35,765 nucleotides of DNA, taken from Phoronis australis. Taxonomy: Eukaryota; Phoronida; Phoronidae. Below, piece after piece: positions 1-11,150 of the stretch (its first letter is position 1; every line of letters starts with the position of its first letter). The stretch spans positions 4,612 to 40,376 of the forward strand of contig NMRA01000302.1 of NCBI GenBank assembly GCA_002633005.1, read 5' to 3'. The notes under the pieces are model-generated. The model did not search any database. It saw nothing but the letters and a program-made list of their open reading frames with translations, and was not told the origin of the DNA. The position numbers and the translations under genes were made by a program.

Positions 1-827
1 TGTCTTTAAAATTAATTAAAAACATTTAAGCAAACCAATTCTTTTAATTGTTGTATTATACCACGGCATATTAATGCGTAGAAACGGCGCACAACTAGTG
101 ACTGGTTTAACATGACAAATACACATACGCGGTCTGAAAATAGTGAAATTCAGACACCTATTACCAAGCCTGCCTGAAGGGCTGACAAAGTTTTTATTGT
201 ACTAATTTCAAGGGCACGGAGTCTTCTACATGTCCATGTTACTATTTTTAGTTTTCTCGCGGGGGCAGCTTCGCTATAAGGGTACAACTTACTGCTGTTT
301 TTTCACGAGAAGGAAATGTACCTCCACGGAAACAGTTCCAGTGTTACCATGGTAACAGATATTGCAGTGTCGGTGCCGTTTTTACTGACATTGGTCATGA
401 ACCTATCATGTGATATCAAAATTGTTCCGAAACGATTCTGTTTGAAGCAGAAACTGTAGTAGAAAATTTGGTCAAAAACGACTCATTCCACACCAAGAAA
501 TTGCCTCATTTTGCCCCCAAGAACATTTCCCTTGTATCTCCTAAACCACCAAACTTTGTGGTGTCATACTTCACCCAATTTCTCTCATCCCTAATGTGAT
601 TTATCAGACTAAACATGGATCTGAATGGCTGACCCCCCACCTTGCCGCTTGTTGGCTGTACAATGGTCGGTGGATCCGTGGACTGATACTTAACTCCATT
701 CTGGCATTTAGGGTTGGAGAGCCTGCGCTCTTTTGTTCGATAATTGCTCTTATCTCCGATCAGATCGTATCTAGCCTGACTGGGCTGGGCTGATAAAAAT
801 GAAAGTTAAGTTATAACATATTTAAGC
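1..827. other. Unassigned sequence, no gene seen
   Basis: AT-rich sequence left of the first transposon. The one open frame (596-793, 65 codons) shows no recognisable motif and looks like chance. I see no RNA gene, no clear repeat structure and no promoter that can be defended. Confidence 0.5.
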
Positions 828-831
828 TTAA

Positions 832-989
832 AGGCGAAGGCAACCTTTTTCCATGTCATTTTGAGCTAAAATAAGATTGGTTGGTTATCCTAGACATATT
901 TACCACTTAATTACAGCTTTTCGTAATTTTATTAATTACTCGTCCGCTACTCCGGAAGTGACGTTTTAGGAGGCAAGCATTTCGCGCCA
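832..989 (+). repeat. Left terminal inverted repeat of Kolobok-like element
   Basis: About 158 bp, starting AGGCGAAGGC and ending near TTTCGCGCCA. It matches the reverse complement of 2356-2528 with scattered substitutions. The arm includes the AACGTCACTTCC-like block (read on the opposite strand) and TTACAGCTTTTCGTAA. Confidence 0.85.
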
Positions 990-1096
990 ATTTCTTTTCA
1001 TATAGTCTGACTGTGAGAGCTGCCGAGTCAGTCATTGTTCTACCTCGGTTGTGTTAAGTTCCGTCATCGTTTGCTTTCATTTACTAGTCAGTCAAC

Positions 1097-1745
1097 ATGC
1101 CACACTGTTGCTGCGTACCAGGATGTACTAATTATCGTCTCACGCGCGCTTTGGGAGTACCTTTGCATCGCTTTCCGAGGGCACACTTCGCCGTACTTGG
1201 CTCGTTGGTGTGAAGAACGCAGCGTTACCCGTCCACGCAACGTAGAAAGCAGTGGAGAATTACTGTGTGTGCGGCAAGCACTTTCTGCCGTCCGATTACA
1301 AAAGGGATTTGTACGCTGAACTGATGAAGGTTCCTGCGAAACAACGTCTGAAGACGGATGCCATTCCGTCTGTGTTGATTCCCGGCAGTGCACCGTCGCC
1401 ACCCCCGAGAAGTGCGTTTTTGAAGCGAGAAGCCTCGCGAGCTGTGGCCAGTACAGTGACTGGAGCCAGTGGAGGCACTTCATCTACTGTCACCCGTGCC
1501 TCCGAACGTACCCCACAGCGTGCAATTCCTGGAACCAGTAGTGATTCGCCCTGTGCTGTTTTCTCCAGCCCAGAGCCTTAAGCAGCCCTGCAGCGATATT
1601 GAGTAGTGGGACTCATTACAAGCTCAGTTCAACACCCAGTGAAGAGGACAGTTCGTCGTCCAGTGAACAAATCGGTGAGCCAAACTTTATTGTGGACTTG
1701 TCTAAAGTGTTGGAGCTATTTAGAAGGTGCCAGGTGTGCAGCGAG
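1097..1745 (+). pseudogene. THAP-domain protein N-terminus, transposon ORF (broken)
   Basis: THAP domains are C2CH zinc fingers that bind DNA, and in mobile elements they recognise the terminal repeats. The frame opens at ATG 1097 with MPHCCCVPGCTNYR, giving the first Cys pair, then LHRFPR. A frameshift follows, then RTWLVGVKN supplies the conserved Trp. A TAG stop interrupts the next stretch, then CVCGKHFLPSDYKRD supplies the second C-x2-H pair, and DAIPSVLIP resembles the domain-closing AVPT-type motif. A Ser/Thr/Pro-rich linker ends with a stop near 1579. A further frame at 1599-1745 ends FIVDLSKVLELFRRCQVC, resembling the CPVC motif that follows the THAP in such transposases. At least two frameshifts and a stop make it non-functional as read. 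The catalytic region is missing. Confidence 0.7.
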
Positions 1746-2197
1746 GGAGTCAAACGACACGGTGTAAGCAGTTTGGGTACTCAGGTCACCATCTATCCAG
1801 TGGGAGTGTGTCGCGGGACTCTCTAGCAAGTGGGACAGTTGTTCCTCTGTCCGTGGTATGCCGGAGGTCCACTTAACCACGTCCAGTAGTGGCTTGGCCT
1901 CGTCGAACTCTGAACAGCACAAGCATTCCATTAAGGTAGGCGTAACAACGCACACAGTGCATTTGCACCAAGATGTGTCACCACGTCTGTCCTCAGTAGC
2001 CGCCTCGTTTCTCTCAACAGCTGCCTGTGCCTGTGCGTACTCTGCCTCGTTATACTCGGGCTCAAACATGTACCCACCCACTGAATGTCCGTTAAAAATT
2101 CCTCGTCACCACTGCTGTGAACAAGGTCTCCGTCACTCACACTACTGTCACTGTGATACGGGTCACCGACACCTGCCATTTTCAGCTTACAACACAC
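1740..2197 (-). pseudogene. P2X7-C-terminal-like cysteine domain ORF (broken, truncated)
   Basis: Antisense to the THAP ORF. The beginning, MAGVGDPYHSDSSVSDGD (near 2179), leads into an acidic Ser-rich stretch. A frameshift around 2080 moves to the frame reading GGYMFEPEYNEAE, and then WCKCTVCVVTPTLMECLCC. The C-x-C-x2-C ... C-C spacing after an MFEPEY-like motif resembles the zinc-binding intracellular domain of P2X purinoceptor 7, which is multiplied as stand-alone ORFs in cnidarian and other invertebrate genomes. Nothing suggests a real ion channel: no membrane segments are present. After the CC pair the sequence loses resemblance, consistent with truncation at the internal junction near 1735. 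Its role in the element is unknown. Confidence 0.55.
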
Positions 2198-2355
2198 TAA
2201 ACAATCCCTAAATCCAACGTAGTTGAGTTCTCTACTAACCTATCTTGCCGCAGAATACTCGCCGATGGAAAGTGGTGGCGACAATTGTTGAAAAACAGCA
2301 CAAAACAAAAGTAGAATAGAACAGATTCGCACGGTAAAGTCAACGCAAAACCAAG

Positions 2356-2528
2356 TGGCGGGAAACGCTTGCCTCCTAAAACGTCACTTCCGGAGTAGCA
2401 GACGAGTAATTTATAAAATTATAATTTATAAAATTACGAAAAGCTGTAATTAAGTGGAAAATATGTCTAGGATAACCAACCAACCTTATTTTAGCTCAAA
2501 ATGACATGGAAAAAGGTTGCCTTCGCCT
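2356..2528 (-). repeat. Right terminal inverted repeat of Kolobok-like element
   Basis: About 173 bp, the inverted partner of 832-989. It is roughly 15 bp longer because a 15-bp AT-rich unit (2408-2422) is repeated immediately at 2423-2437, whereas the left arm has a single version. The outer edge reads GCCTTCGCCT and is followed by GTAA. Confidence 0.85.
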
Positions 2529-2532
2529 GTAA

Positions 2533-5261
2533 ACCAATTGTATTTCTGAATTCCTCGTCAAATGCTGATCATGTTCCGTTTTTGAATCACCAAAATCGCC
2601 CAACTACAACAGAATTTAAGACAATCTATTCTGTCCAAACAGATTACCAACGCACTGGGTTTGGCTGTGTTCTGAATACGCGTTCGGTAATAGCGTGCAA
2701 CCACCGTACGTTTCCTTTGAAGCCTGGGGGATAATTGGCCTGCTTGTTATCATACAGGACCAAAGACTGAGCTGGGCAGATAACAAAAGAGCCAGGTGTT
2801 ATCGCACGTTCAGCGCCCCTCACGTCTGGAAAAGTTACTGAACGACAGAACGCTGTAATGAAACCAGAATATTGGATAGAACTGATTTGAACACAGATCT
2901 GACAATAAAAAACAGTAAACTTTAGACGAAGGCAGGCAGTTTTTGAATGGCAGATGCCAGCACAATGACGGTCACAGTCATATTGAATTTTTCATTCCAC
3001 AGTTTTACATTTCACAGTACTTCCTTATTTTTATGTCTCTGAGATACTTTTTAGGCTTGTTGGTGACACCATGAAGACACATTTTAAAAATTTTGGTGAA
3101 CTGCTGAGAAATTACTTGTGAAAAAGTGACACACTTTTTGGGACACCTGATAAATATCACCTTCAAAAAGTCAGACAATAATTGCCCCTAAATTCGTTTC
3201 AAAGTTCATTTTGGCTTACAAACTTTAAATTACTAACACCTTTCCTAGGTTCATTACCTGTGATTCCCGATTGTTGCGTTAATTCCGTGAAATCAGTGCT
3301 TTTGCTACCACAGCAGTCAGCACACATCAAACACGCGCTTGAATTACAACAGGAAGTAAACAGGCAGGAGTCGGAGTAGTTCGAGAAAATCGGATAAGAT
3401 CGGTGGTATACATGAACGCACCATCAATGATCATCTGTGTTCTATGTTCGTACGTTGGCGGGATAAACCGAGGTTTTTAGGCGACGATCTGTACACCGGG
3501 GTGACACTCAAATTTCATTTGGCAACCTCAGAATTTATTTGGCGATCTAGGGTTTTTGCAAGGTCGGCAAATGGGAGTTGGCGTTAAGCGAAGCGTCGAG
3601 CGCTGAGAAAGCACGTTGAAGAGATCACGCATCAACTACAGGTGCTTATATCATGCTTTTATGGCCCTACCGGGACCTTTTTGTTAGGGGGCCCGTTTTT
3701 TGCATGTCGTCAAACTGGTCTTAAAAACGTGGTTTTAATCATACATATACAGCGAAAAAAATTCGAGAAAATTATATTGCTATGCACAAAATTCAACGGC
3801 ACATCGTTTCAGGTTTATAAATTCAGTAGATTTTTATTAAAAGCCACAAAACAATTTCCAAAATCCGGTTAATGCAAATTTCTTGTTTTGAAAAGGCGCT
3901 CTTTCGAAGAAGCTTCTTAGTGATGAAATTTTTGGAAATTTCCAATAGATCTTAGCATAAGCCAACAATTTCCAAGTGCAGAGCGAACGTGAGTGTTTGA
4001 TTTGGATGTAAACCAACGAAGTAGCACGGGCATACTGTAAACCAGGTGTACTGAGCGAGTATTGGCAAAAATATTCGCTGCATTCCGGGAGAGAAATAGC
4101 GTTGGTATTTTTCAAATGTTGGGGTGCGTCTGAGCGTCAATTTCAAGAATTGTTTTACTCAATTGGTCGAGTATATGCCCAAGCATTTGTTTCCGAAAAT
4201 ATCTGCACTTTCTAATGTAAAGCTGGCGCCTAAATACGCGCATCGACCGTAAAAAGAAAAAGTTTTATTTATCATTGGTTGAATTTTGTAAGAAATTGCG
4301 ACATAATAAAATCTTAGAGGGATTAACAATTTTGATACTTAAGTGATTCCCTCCTTTTCTGCAGGACTAATTAAATATCGTTGATCAGCTTTCAATTAGT
4401 TAGCAGCTGGCATGGTGTTGTTGGATATCACAAGCTTCAATCCGTTATCAATCAATAAAATCACGAACAAAAAAGACAACATGTCGTCACTTTCCGGAAT
4501 ATCGACCTTTCGGACTATTGAACCAGCCTCCAACTGATGTTTGCTTTTTAGGCTCGTTAAATGGCATGCCTTGACCTCGAAATGCTTTGAACCCAAAAAT
4601 AGCGAATGAATTTAGCTTAAAAGAGAATGCCACCCAAAAAACAACCTATTTTGTATCAATTTAGATCGATTAGTTCTACTCGGCACGTTCGGTTGCGTTA
4701 CCTGACTCCTGACGGCAGACGGAGGTGTTGAAATTATCCAATGACGTCATTGGTTTCACACGCAGTTTGTTCAGCAGTTCACAACACGGGTTAGTGGTGT
4801 CAACTTATCGCTTGATTTCATCGTTTAACACCAATAATCAAGTTCGATGTAAAACCCTTAAAAATACGCTGTGTTCTTATAAAAACGTATTGTTTTATTT
4901 TGCTGTTACGGATTTCTTGGTATTTAGACACCCCGTAGCCAACAAAGTTCGGCAGGTCAATTTACCAATGTCCGTAGCAGGAGTTTGGGGTCGTTTCGAA
5001 GATAAATTAGACGCATTCTTCCTTAAAATACACACAGGATAACCTAGATGTGTGTTGTTTATATTTGGGAATTTTTGAGTTCTAAACACACAAAACGCTT
5101 GTTATCTCGGCCAGTGGCTCGGAACCCGGGTTTGGCACGAACATAAACCAGCTTGAGTTGGAAACTAAACTTCCATTCACGAAAAGACTATAATAGTGAG
5201 CCAAAGAAATAATGTGCAGGTAATTATTTAAGTGAATTAGCCACGAAACTGAAAATCTAAT
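2533..5261. other. Unassigned sequence, no gene seen
   Basis: AT-rich non-coding sequence between the Kolobok-like element and TA-family copy 1. Open frames up to about 105 codons (for example 4725-5042 +) have no recognisable motif, and several overlap on opposite strands, as expected by chance. A 12-bp perfect palindrome (AAGAAGCTTCTT) lies near 3908. No RNA gene is evident. Confidence 0.45.
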
Positions 5262-5263
5262 TA

Positions 5264-5397
5264 CAGCACTCATCACGAAATTTTGTCCGCCCGGTCGGAA
5301 ATTGGTCGACGACTAGCCGTCGACCGGTCGGCAAATTAGCCGACCGGCAGCCGCCCGCAGTGCCGACTCATAAGGCGACCCCAAAGCCGACCCTTTA
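5264..5397 (+). repeat. TA family distal-end array, copy 1
   Basis: A GC-rich inverted terminus with repeated GCCGACC/GGTCGG words and the nested palindrome GCCGTCGACCGGTCGGC. It matches the reverse complement of 22463-22642 (copy 2 distal end) and ends abruptly at the deletion junction near 5397. Confidence 0.8.
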
Positions 5398-6065
5398 GGA
5401 GAGAATTCTTTTCATGCCCGGAGACAACTAGGTCACCCATTATGGCAATCCAGTGTGTACCTATATATTGTCATCTATTGTAAAACGTGGATTAGACGAA
5501 AGAAATTCAACCGCATTTCCAAGTTAATATGTCTTGTCGGCAAGAGGTTGAACATTTACCCCTTGTTTATACGTATAGTACGAACATTATCACTTTGAAA
5601 GATCAATGCTTGGGGATGGTGACGGGGTGTTCTGGCGTGTAAAGTTACTGACGTGGTAAGTTTTTGAACGTGGCTTATTAAATTTTCAGTTCGGTCATAT
5701 TTTGTTTTGATCCTGAAGTGAAGAATTTTTGGTCCTCACTTGATAAATTAAAGGTGCTGATGTGATAAATTTCAGTCTCGACGTGGTGAATTTTAGTCTT
5801 TATTTGTTTTTTTTTGGTCTTCTGTGTGAAAACAATCTCAATGTTTTGGATTGTTTTAATTCCTGCTTAAGTAAAATTTCTGGTTCTGAGATATTTATTT
5901 TTGGTCCTGGAGAGTTAACATGTTTTGCTTGGTTTTAATGTTGTATAGAAAATATGTGTTGTTAAATGTTGCAAATTAGGCCTCCCATAAATGTGGGAGA
6001 GCAAGTTGTGTAGCGGCGTTCTGTGTAACTTCTTATATAAATCTAGGTGTTCGTGATTTAGTAAT

Positions 6066-6111
6066 ACTATGAAAAATGAGTAGTTATGACTATGAAAAAT
6101 GAGTAGTTGTG
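6066..6111 (+). repeat. 23-bp tandem duplication inside TA-family copy 1
   Basis: Two 23-bp units (6066-6088 and 6089-6111), each containing CTATGAAAAATGAGTAGTT. Copy 2 also has two units on the opposite strand (19794-19839), while copy 3 has one (about 32320). Confidence 0.85.
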
Positions 6112-7292
6112 GATTCTTTTGAAATACTGTATCCTTTGTATATGCCTGGTGTAGATGGCTCAGTGTGATATTATGTAAGCCTTATTATCCTCTATGGCTT
6201 AACAACTATGTATCTTCATTCATGCCTGTAATAGATGTACTCCCAGGATCATCAAGCATGTGTATGCTTTTATTCTAATGAGGCGTTCTTCGAATGTACA
6301 ATTAGTAATCATTCTTTTGCAGTGGTTCATATCAAACGGATTCATTAAATCCAGTAAATATTTTTGCAACTGCCGATCTGCATATTAGACATGCATATTG
6401 CATCATACCTCATCAGAGTAAAACTTGTTATCAATCGTAGTAGAAACATTTATGTTTATCATTGCCACAAGACATTAACAAACGCAGTCAGTGTCTGTAA
6501 CTGTTGTGTCTACATTGCTGATGAATTAAAGTCGGTCTAATTCCCCTTTTATCTCACTGATTCATGCCAAAGGTTTGAAATTGCGCCCCCTTAAGAGTTT
6601 TGACTTGCCCTGGTGATCACTAGAATCCGATGCAATAAACTTATAGAAGTTGTTTTTTAACCGGGGTAATAGAGCTGAAAATTCTGTGCGTTTTCGTTTG
6701 CGAGAGTGTTCTTTTTGAATCACTGGGTTAATCATTTTTACGCTCTACATGAAAACACAGACATTTTTTTAGGATTACCTGTACCAGGTTACCCCGAAAA
6801 TGTTATTTTCAAAGTTTTACCTCCGGGAGTATGCGAGAAACGCCAAGTATTGTGTTCTTACGCCAAAAGGGCTCGGAAGGCTCTAGCCTTGGTGCGCCGT
6901 TGTGGGTAAAAACTGACCGAATAAAATCTTCCTAGAGTAATCTAAATTATATACCAGCGTTGCAAAATTTGGTTTTCTACAATTATTCTGCTGCTAAAAA
7001 TAGGGTATGACCTTTTGCGTCGACTTTCGACGCACTGAAATACTCCGTTACTTATTAGTCAGTTTCTTTTTCCCAGATTCTTCTCCCTCGAGGTTGCGTA
7101 AACGTCACGACAAATGATCAGAATTGGTTTCACTTCATTATCTGTTTTTGGAATTTTGATATCAGTGAACCAAATTTTAGAACAAATTTTGCTGAGATGT
7201 TGTCACCATCTAATGGGAGATGTCGAAAACATTTTGAAAGTGGCGCGTGTCACGAATGAACTCTTTTCAAAACGACGACATGCGTTTTTTCG

Positions 7293-7517
7293 TTACAAAA
7301 GGCAGAGAATTACGCAAGAAGATGACGTCGGTTGCTTTTCGTTTAAACGGCCGTAACGGGCAACTTGAATGCCAATTGGCTTCCAGAGTTTGCATGCAAA
7401 CTCGCCGGTCTTGAGCTCATGTTGATACAAGCTTTTCGACGAGGTGACAAGCGTACATGTAACTATCCGGGCTGTTTGAAGTTTCGAGGTCCGTTTGAGC
7501 TCAATACGCAGTGGCAC
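7293..7517 (-). CDS. Small ORF of the TA family, unknown function
   Basis: A 74-codon frame starting MPLRIELKRTSKLQTARIVT and ending SSSCVILCL. Copy 2 carries a 72-codon version with in-frame length change (18350-18568 +), while copy 3 has lost the start half through a 26-bp deletion. No known domain. Each copy also has an overlapping antisense frame of similar length, so chance openness within a recently amplified sequence is a strong alternative. Listed because it is the only frame kept open at both ends in two copies. Confidence 0.2.
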   Translation of the reverse strand: MPLRIELKRTSKLQTARIVTCTLVTSSKSLYQHELKTGEFACKLWKPIGIQVARYGRLNEKQPTSSSCVILCLL

Positions 7518-8270
7518 CTTGCTGTATTTTAAAAATAGTCTTCACAGCTAGCTGGCTAGATAGGAAGGCTTCAGCTTCGAAATTTATTTTTACTGCGAAA
7601 GTGACAACAATTTCAGAATGATGATGGATGATGGATTACACTATAAACCGATCACAGTCTCCCGTTTTCATGCGCCCATGATTTAATATCGGCACTATGT
7701 TCAAACCATTGTTTACATTGTTCCTAAAATAAACTTGGGTTCTATTGCTGTACCAACATATTAAGAAATTATACAGAAATAAACAATAATTGTCTTTGGA
7801 AAAAGCGCAATATACAGCGTGATGAAGTGATGATCAAGAGCAATAACGGGTGAGCGCAAATGCGTGCTGCTTGTTGAGCAATCCGGGGCATGAAAACATT
7901 TGAGGTCGTAAAATATCCAGTGTTGTATTCTGATTTTTATGCAATTTTGCTGTAAATTTCAAATTTCGTGCTTGTTTTTATGCATAATGTACTGTATAAA
8001 AAGTCTCATATATAAAGTTAGAATTATTTTTCCGCTATATCACTTCGCGTTTCATTTTACCACGGCGTCATTAATTCAACATAAGGTTTTCGGCTTGTGT
8101 AATGTCACACACTTCGTATTTGTAGGTTGATTCGATTTTACCTCCATTCAATAGTTGAGCAAAATTTGATAAACCGATGTCAAGACCGGAGTTGCCACTG
8201 GTAAACGAACAGCGAACAGTTAAATGTTTGTTTGTCCAAAGTTCACCCGCTAAGTCATAAAATGGTAATT

Positions 8271-8475
8271 GCCGACCAAGGACACGCTTAATCCGAATTG
8301 GTCGTCTACGCTAGGCGACCACTTAGCCGACCCAAGTGCCGACCACAGAGGCGACTCAGCAGACGGCTCCTAGCCGACCGTTGTTGGCCGGCTGCTGGTC
8401 GGCTAGACGACCGGTCGACGGCCGGTCGTCGACCAATTTCCCGACCGGTCGGCCAAGAATTCGTGATGTGTGCTG
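8271..8475 (-). repeat. TA family proximal-end array, copy 1
   Basis: A 205-bp GC-rich terminus, closely matching 17418-17622 and 29937-30140 in reverse orientation. It holds about six GGTCGGC/GCCGACC words, CGCCTAGCG-like motifs, and the stem GGTCGACG / CGTCGACC with a 6-base loop close to the tip. Confidence 0.85.
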
Positions 8476-8477
8476 TA

Positions 8478-10978
8478 CTTGTCGGGGGCCGCGAAGTCGG
8501 GTTCCCCTTCCACAGATCGTCAGGGCAAAGGATGTACAATAATAATCTCTCTAAATTTTGTGACAACCAGTTTCCTCTTCTAGAAACAGTGTAGAAATGG
8601 TTCCTACGAAATCACTGCTTACAACTCGCATTCTAGAAACTTTAACTAAAACATCAACAAAGACAGTTACTGTACTTTCTTTGACATCGACCTGTTCAAC
8701 TGCATCAAAAGTAGGTCACACATTTGTCCTCTTGAATTTGATAGTCTTGACGTTTGGTAACCACAAAAACTGAAGCTCCGGATCTCCCAGCGATAGAAAA
8801 TTTGAATACTATTGGTAATTGTAGAAGTCACAAAATAATAATTCTGCCAGATGTTTACATCGCCAGCGTAGTTTGTTACGGTCTTGTATCACACGCAATT
8901 TTGCTGGACGTCAAGCGGGAAAGTAAAAAGAGCCACGGCGGGCTCAAATACTGAGTTGTCACGACTACAACAAACGCATCGCCTCGTCATTCTTTAGTTT
9001 ACCATGAGTTACTGAAAAACTTGCAGCAAGGATTGTGCGTACTGCACTCCTTGCTTGCAGCACTCTGACATATTTTCCCTATAAGGAAAATGGATGATCA
9101 CTAACGTACATGTAAGTTGTTCTCCCTTTAGACGTAATGCAGAATGAAAATAATGCTCATAACTCGAGATCATCAAATTTACAGATCATTAGGTACTGTC
9201 TGTATCTGGTGATCGACTGTTGGGGTTGTTTTTCGATGATTTTGTTTATGAAATTTGTGATTTTGAGCACTCAAAGACTTGAGTTAGACATTTTGTTTTA
9301 CGCTCCACACAACAGTTTCTGAAAAAAGCACTTAAATCTCATTTTAGCAAAATTGTAAAGTCTCTGGGAATAAACCCAAAACTGCTAGTTACTGAGATAC
9401 TTTATACGAATTATTTCTAGATTGTGATGCGCTTATAATTACTCGGTTGAACCGTTTATTCAGCATTTCTGACGTGGGAAGGTAAGACAAAATTTCTATC
9501 CACGGTCACTGTTCATGAAACTGACCTCTGGTAATAGCATCAATCACCTGCGCATTTCCAGTTTTGGAAAAATTTTTGTCCTTTCAATTTAAGGTCTCCA
9601 GACCTTGGAGCGAATATGTTGACAGCAGAAAGAAAGGACATGATTTTGAAGAACTAATTGAAGACTACTAGTTGAGAATTACACAAAGACAATACTTCCG
9701 ATGCTATGATACCGATACTATATTGATACCATTTTCCTATAAAGCTCAGTAACATAATTTTCATTAGGAAAGCATTATTTACGCAGAAAGGGAGTAGTTT
9801 GTAAGACACCCCCGCAACAGTGTGTAGTTTAGTCGTAAATGTTTTATCCGTTAAAACAGATTAAGGTGCTCAAATAACATTAAACTTACTACCGGAATTA
9901 AGCAGAATTCACTTTACACAACTAAATTTTGAAAAAAATCCTCGTGGGAGGGCCCCTAAGTCCCCGTCTTCCATGTCTGCTCTCTGTCAAATAAGTTATG
10001 TGCGCACATGCCTTCGACCATTACCACGTGTTTCATACTGTGAATTACGTATGTCAAAACGTCTTGAATCTTTAACAACCTGCTATAAACGCAAAAAGAG
10101 CATGTGTCCTACGTTCTCATATACAATGTAGTGTTCTAAGATAACGACTCAACATGTCAAGAATATTTTCTTTTGACAAAAAATCATTGGTTTCCAATTT
10201 GCACATTAATGAATTGACGAAGATGAACGAATACATACGCCAAACTCCAACCCTTTCAAATTGCACATTCAAACCACGGCACTAATAAAGTGCAATTTCC
10301 CAAAGTTAACTTTAATTAAGTGAACCCTAACCTTAGGCCTCATTTTCACTTTCCAATATAAGGGTAGTAAACTGCAACCAAATTGTCCCGTCTAATCAAT
10401 GCTGTTGTGATGCCATTTCTTTCTTAATTTTCGGCTTTTGCAATCTGTCATTATATATGTAGTATAGCCTCTCAATAGCGACTTTGTCACTGACATCTAT
10501 TTACCACCCTTAAAGAGATTGGTTCACAGCTGTTTAGTTGTAATTAATATGTATACACATGTGCTGACTGTTAATAAAGATTGCTTATAAACCACATTTC
10601 TTTTTATTTCATACCCCATATTCTTCTATTATTCGTGTAAAACACGCTCACACTTCCCCACAAAATTTTGAGAACAGGAATTCCTGACCCGATCACTGCC
10701 AAGTCTATCCATAGGTTTGTACCCTTGGCTGGGACTATCTGGAATCTTTGTGTTTGTTAGAATCGGTTTATTATGCAACTTTTGCCCATTAATTATCTGA
10801 AATGTGACACATATAGACATGGTCTTGTGTGTTGCCATAAACATTTTACTGTAGTTAGTACGGACTGCAGAGTCAGCCTGACTGAGTCCACAGTGTCCAT
10901 TGCTGTGTGCCTAGAGGGGTACTTTTTCAAATGTAGACGGATTTTTAGATTTAAACTGGAGTACATATTTGAAGAAGA
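8478..10978. other. Unassigned sequence, no gene seen
   Basis: AT-rich sequence with only short open frames. A small hairpin-capable inverted repeat (GCAAGGA ... TCCTTGC) lies near 9025-9054. No protein motif, RNA gene or transposon end is recognised. Confidence 0.45.
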
Positions 10979-11150
10979 ATGCCTGACCGGTGTGTAGTTG
11001 GAGGCTGTGGCAATACGCAAAGGGCTGGGGTATCTTTGCACAAGTTTCCCACTGATCCGAGACTGCGTCGCAAGTGAGAATACTTTGCAAAGTGTACGAG
11101 CGTCGCCGTACTCGGTAGTATGTAGCGAACATATTTCTATGGACTGCTTC
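10979..11150 (+). pseudogene. Isolated THAP zinc-finger module (broken)
   Basis: ATG at 10979 opens MPDRCVVGGCGNTQRAG, giving the first Cys pair (residues 5 and 10), then SLHKFPTDPRLRRK. At codon 33, where THAP domains carry the invariant Trp, there is TGA (11075-11077), followed by EYFAKCT. A frameshift leads to VCSEH at 11118-11132, the C-x2-H pair, then SMDCF and another stop. All four zinc ligands are therefore present at expected spacing, but the module is interrupted by a stop replacing Trp and by a frameshift. It is a different sequence from the THAP at 1097. It could be an exon of a decayed host THAP gene or a remnant of another transposase; no terminal repeats were found around it. 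Confidence 0.65.

Larger units (their letters stand above)
828..2532. mobile_element. Kolobok-like DNA transposon, internally deleted (non-autonomous)
   Basis: The unit runs from 832 to 2528. It is bounded by long imperfect terminal inverted repeats starting AGGCGAAGGCAACC, flanked by TTAA on the left (828-831) and GTAA on the right (2529-2532), so the target site looks like TTAA with one mutation. Inside are a THAP-domain ORF on + and a P2X7-like cysteine ORF on -, both broken and meeting near 1735. TTAA targets plus a THAP domain are known features of the Kolobok superfamily; assignment to it is inference. No catalytic DDE transposase core is visible and 1.7 kb is too short for a full element, so this is a deletion derivative needing help from another copy. 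P-element-like origin is the main alternative. Confidence 0.75.
5262..8477 (-). mobile_element. TA-flanked GC-ended element, copy 1 (3.2 kb, deletion derivative)
   Basis: The unit is 5264-8475 between TA dinucleotides at 5262-5263 and 8476-8477. The left edge reads CAGCACTCATCACGAAA and the right edge reads TTCGTGATGTGTGCTG, so the ends are inverted. Both run into GC-rich arrays of GGTCGGC/GCCGACC. Read from right to left, the interior matches copy 2 (from 17418) and copy 3 (from 29937) almost throughout, so this copy is in reverse orientation. Compared with copy 2 it lacks roughly 2 kb just inside its left array (junction about 5397). TA duplication fits Tc1/mariner-type or other TA-specific integrases, but no transposase is recognisable. 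Confidence 0.85.

Noticed and set aside
1858-2211. 117-codon + frame inside the Kolobok-like element
   Set aside because: It is the antisense shadow of the P2X7-like ORF, whose cysteine motifs are on the minus strand.
5262-8477. Helitron or hAT origin for the TA family
   Set aside because: Both ends are inverted copies, which excludes Helitrons, and no 8-bp target duplication is visible outside the TA, which argues against hAT.
8298-8594. 98-codon frame rich in Arg/Pro on +, with overlapping frames on both strands
   Set aside because: It is a translation of the GC-rich TA-family end array. Three overlapping frames on both strands are open only because the motif array lacks stops.
9025-9054. 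Small hairpin considered as a microRNA precursor
   Set aside because: A seven-pair stem with a long loop is far too short for a microRNA precursor.
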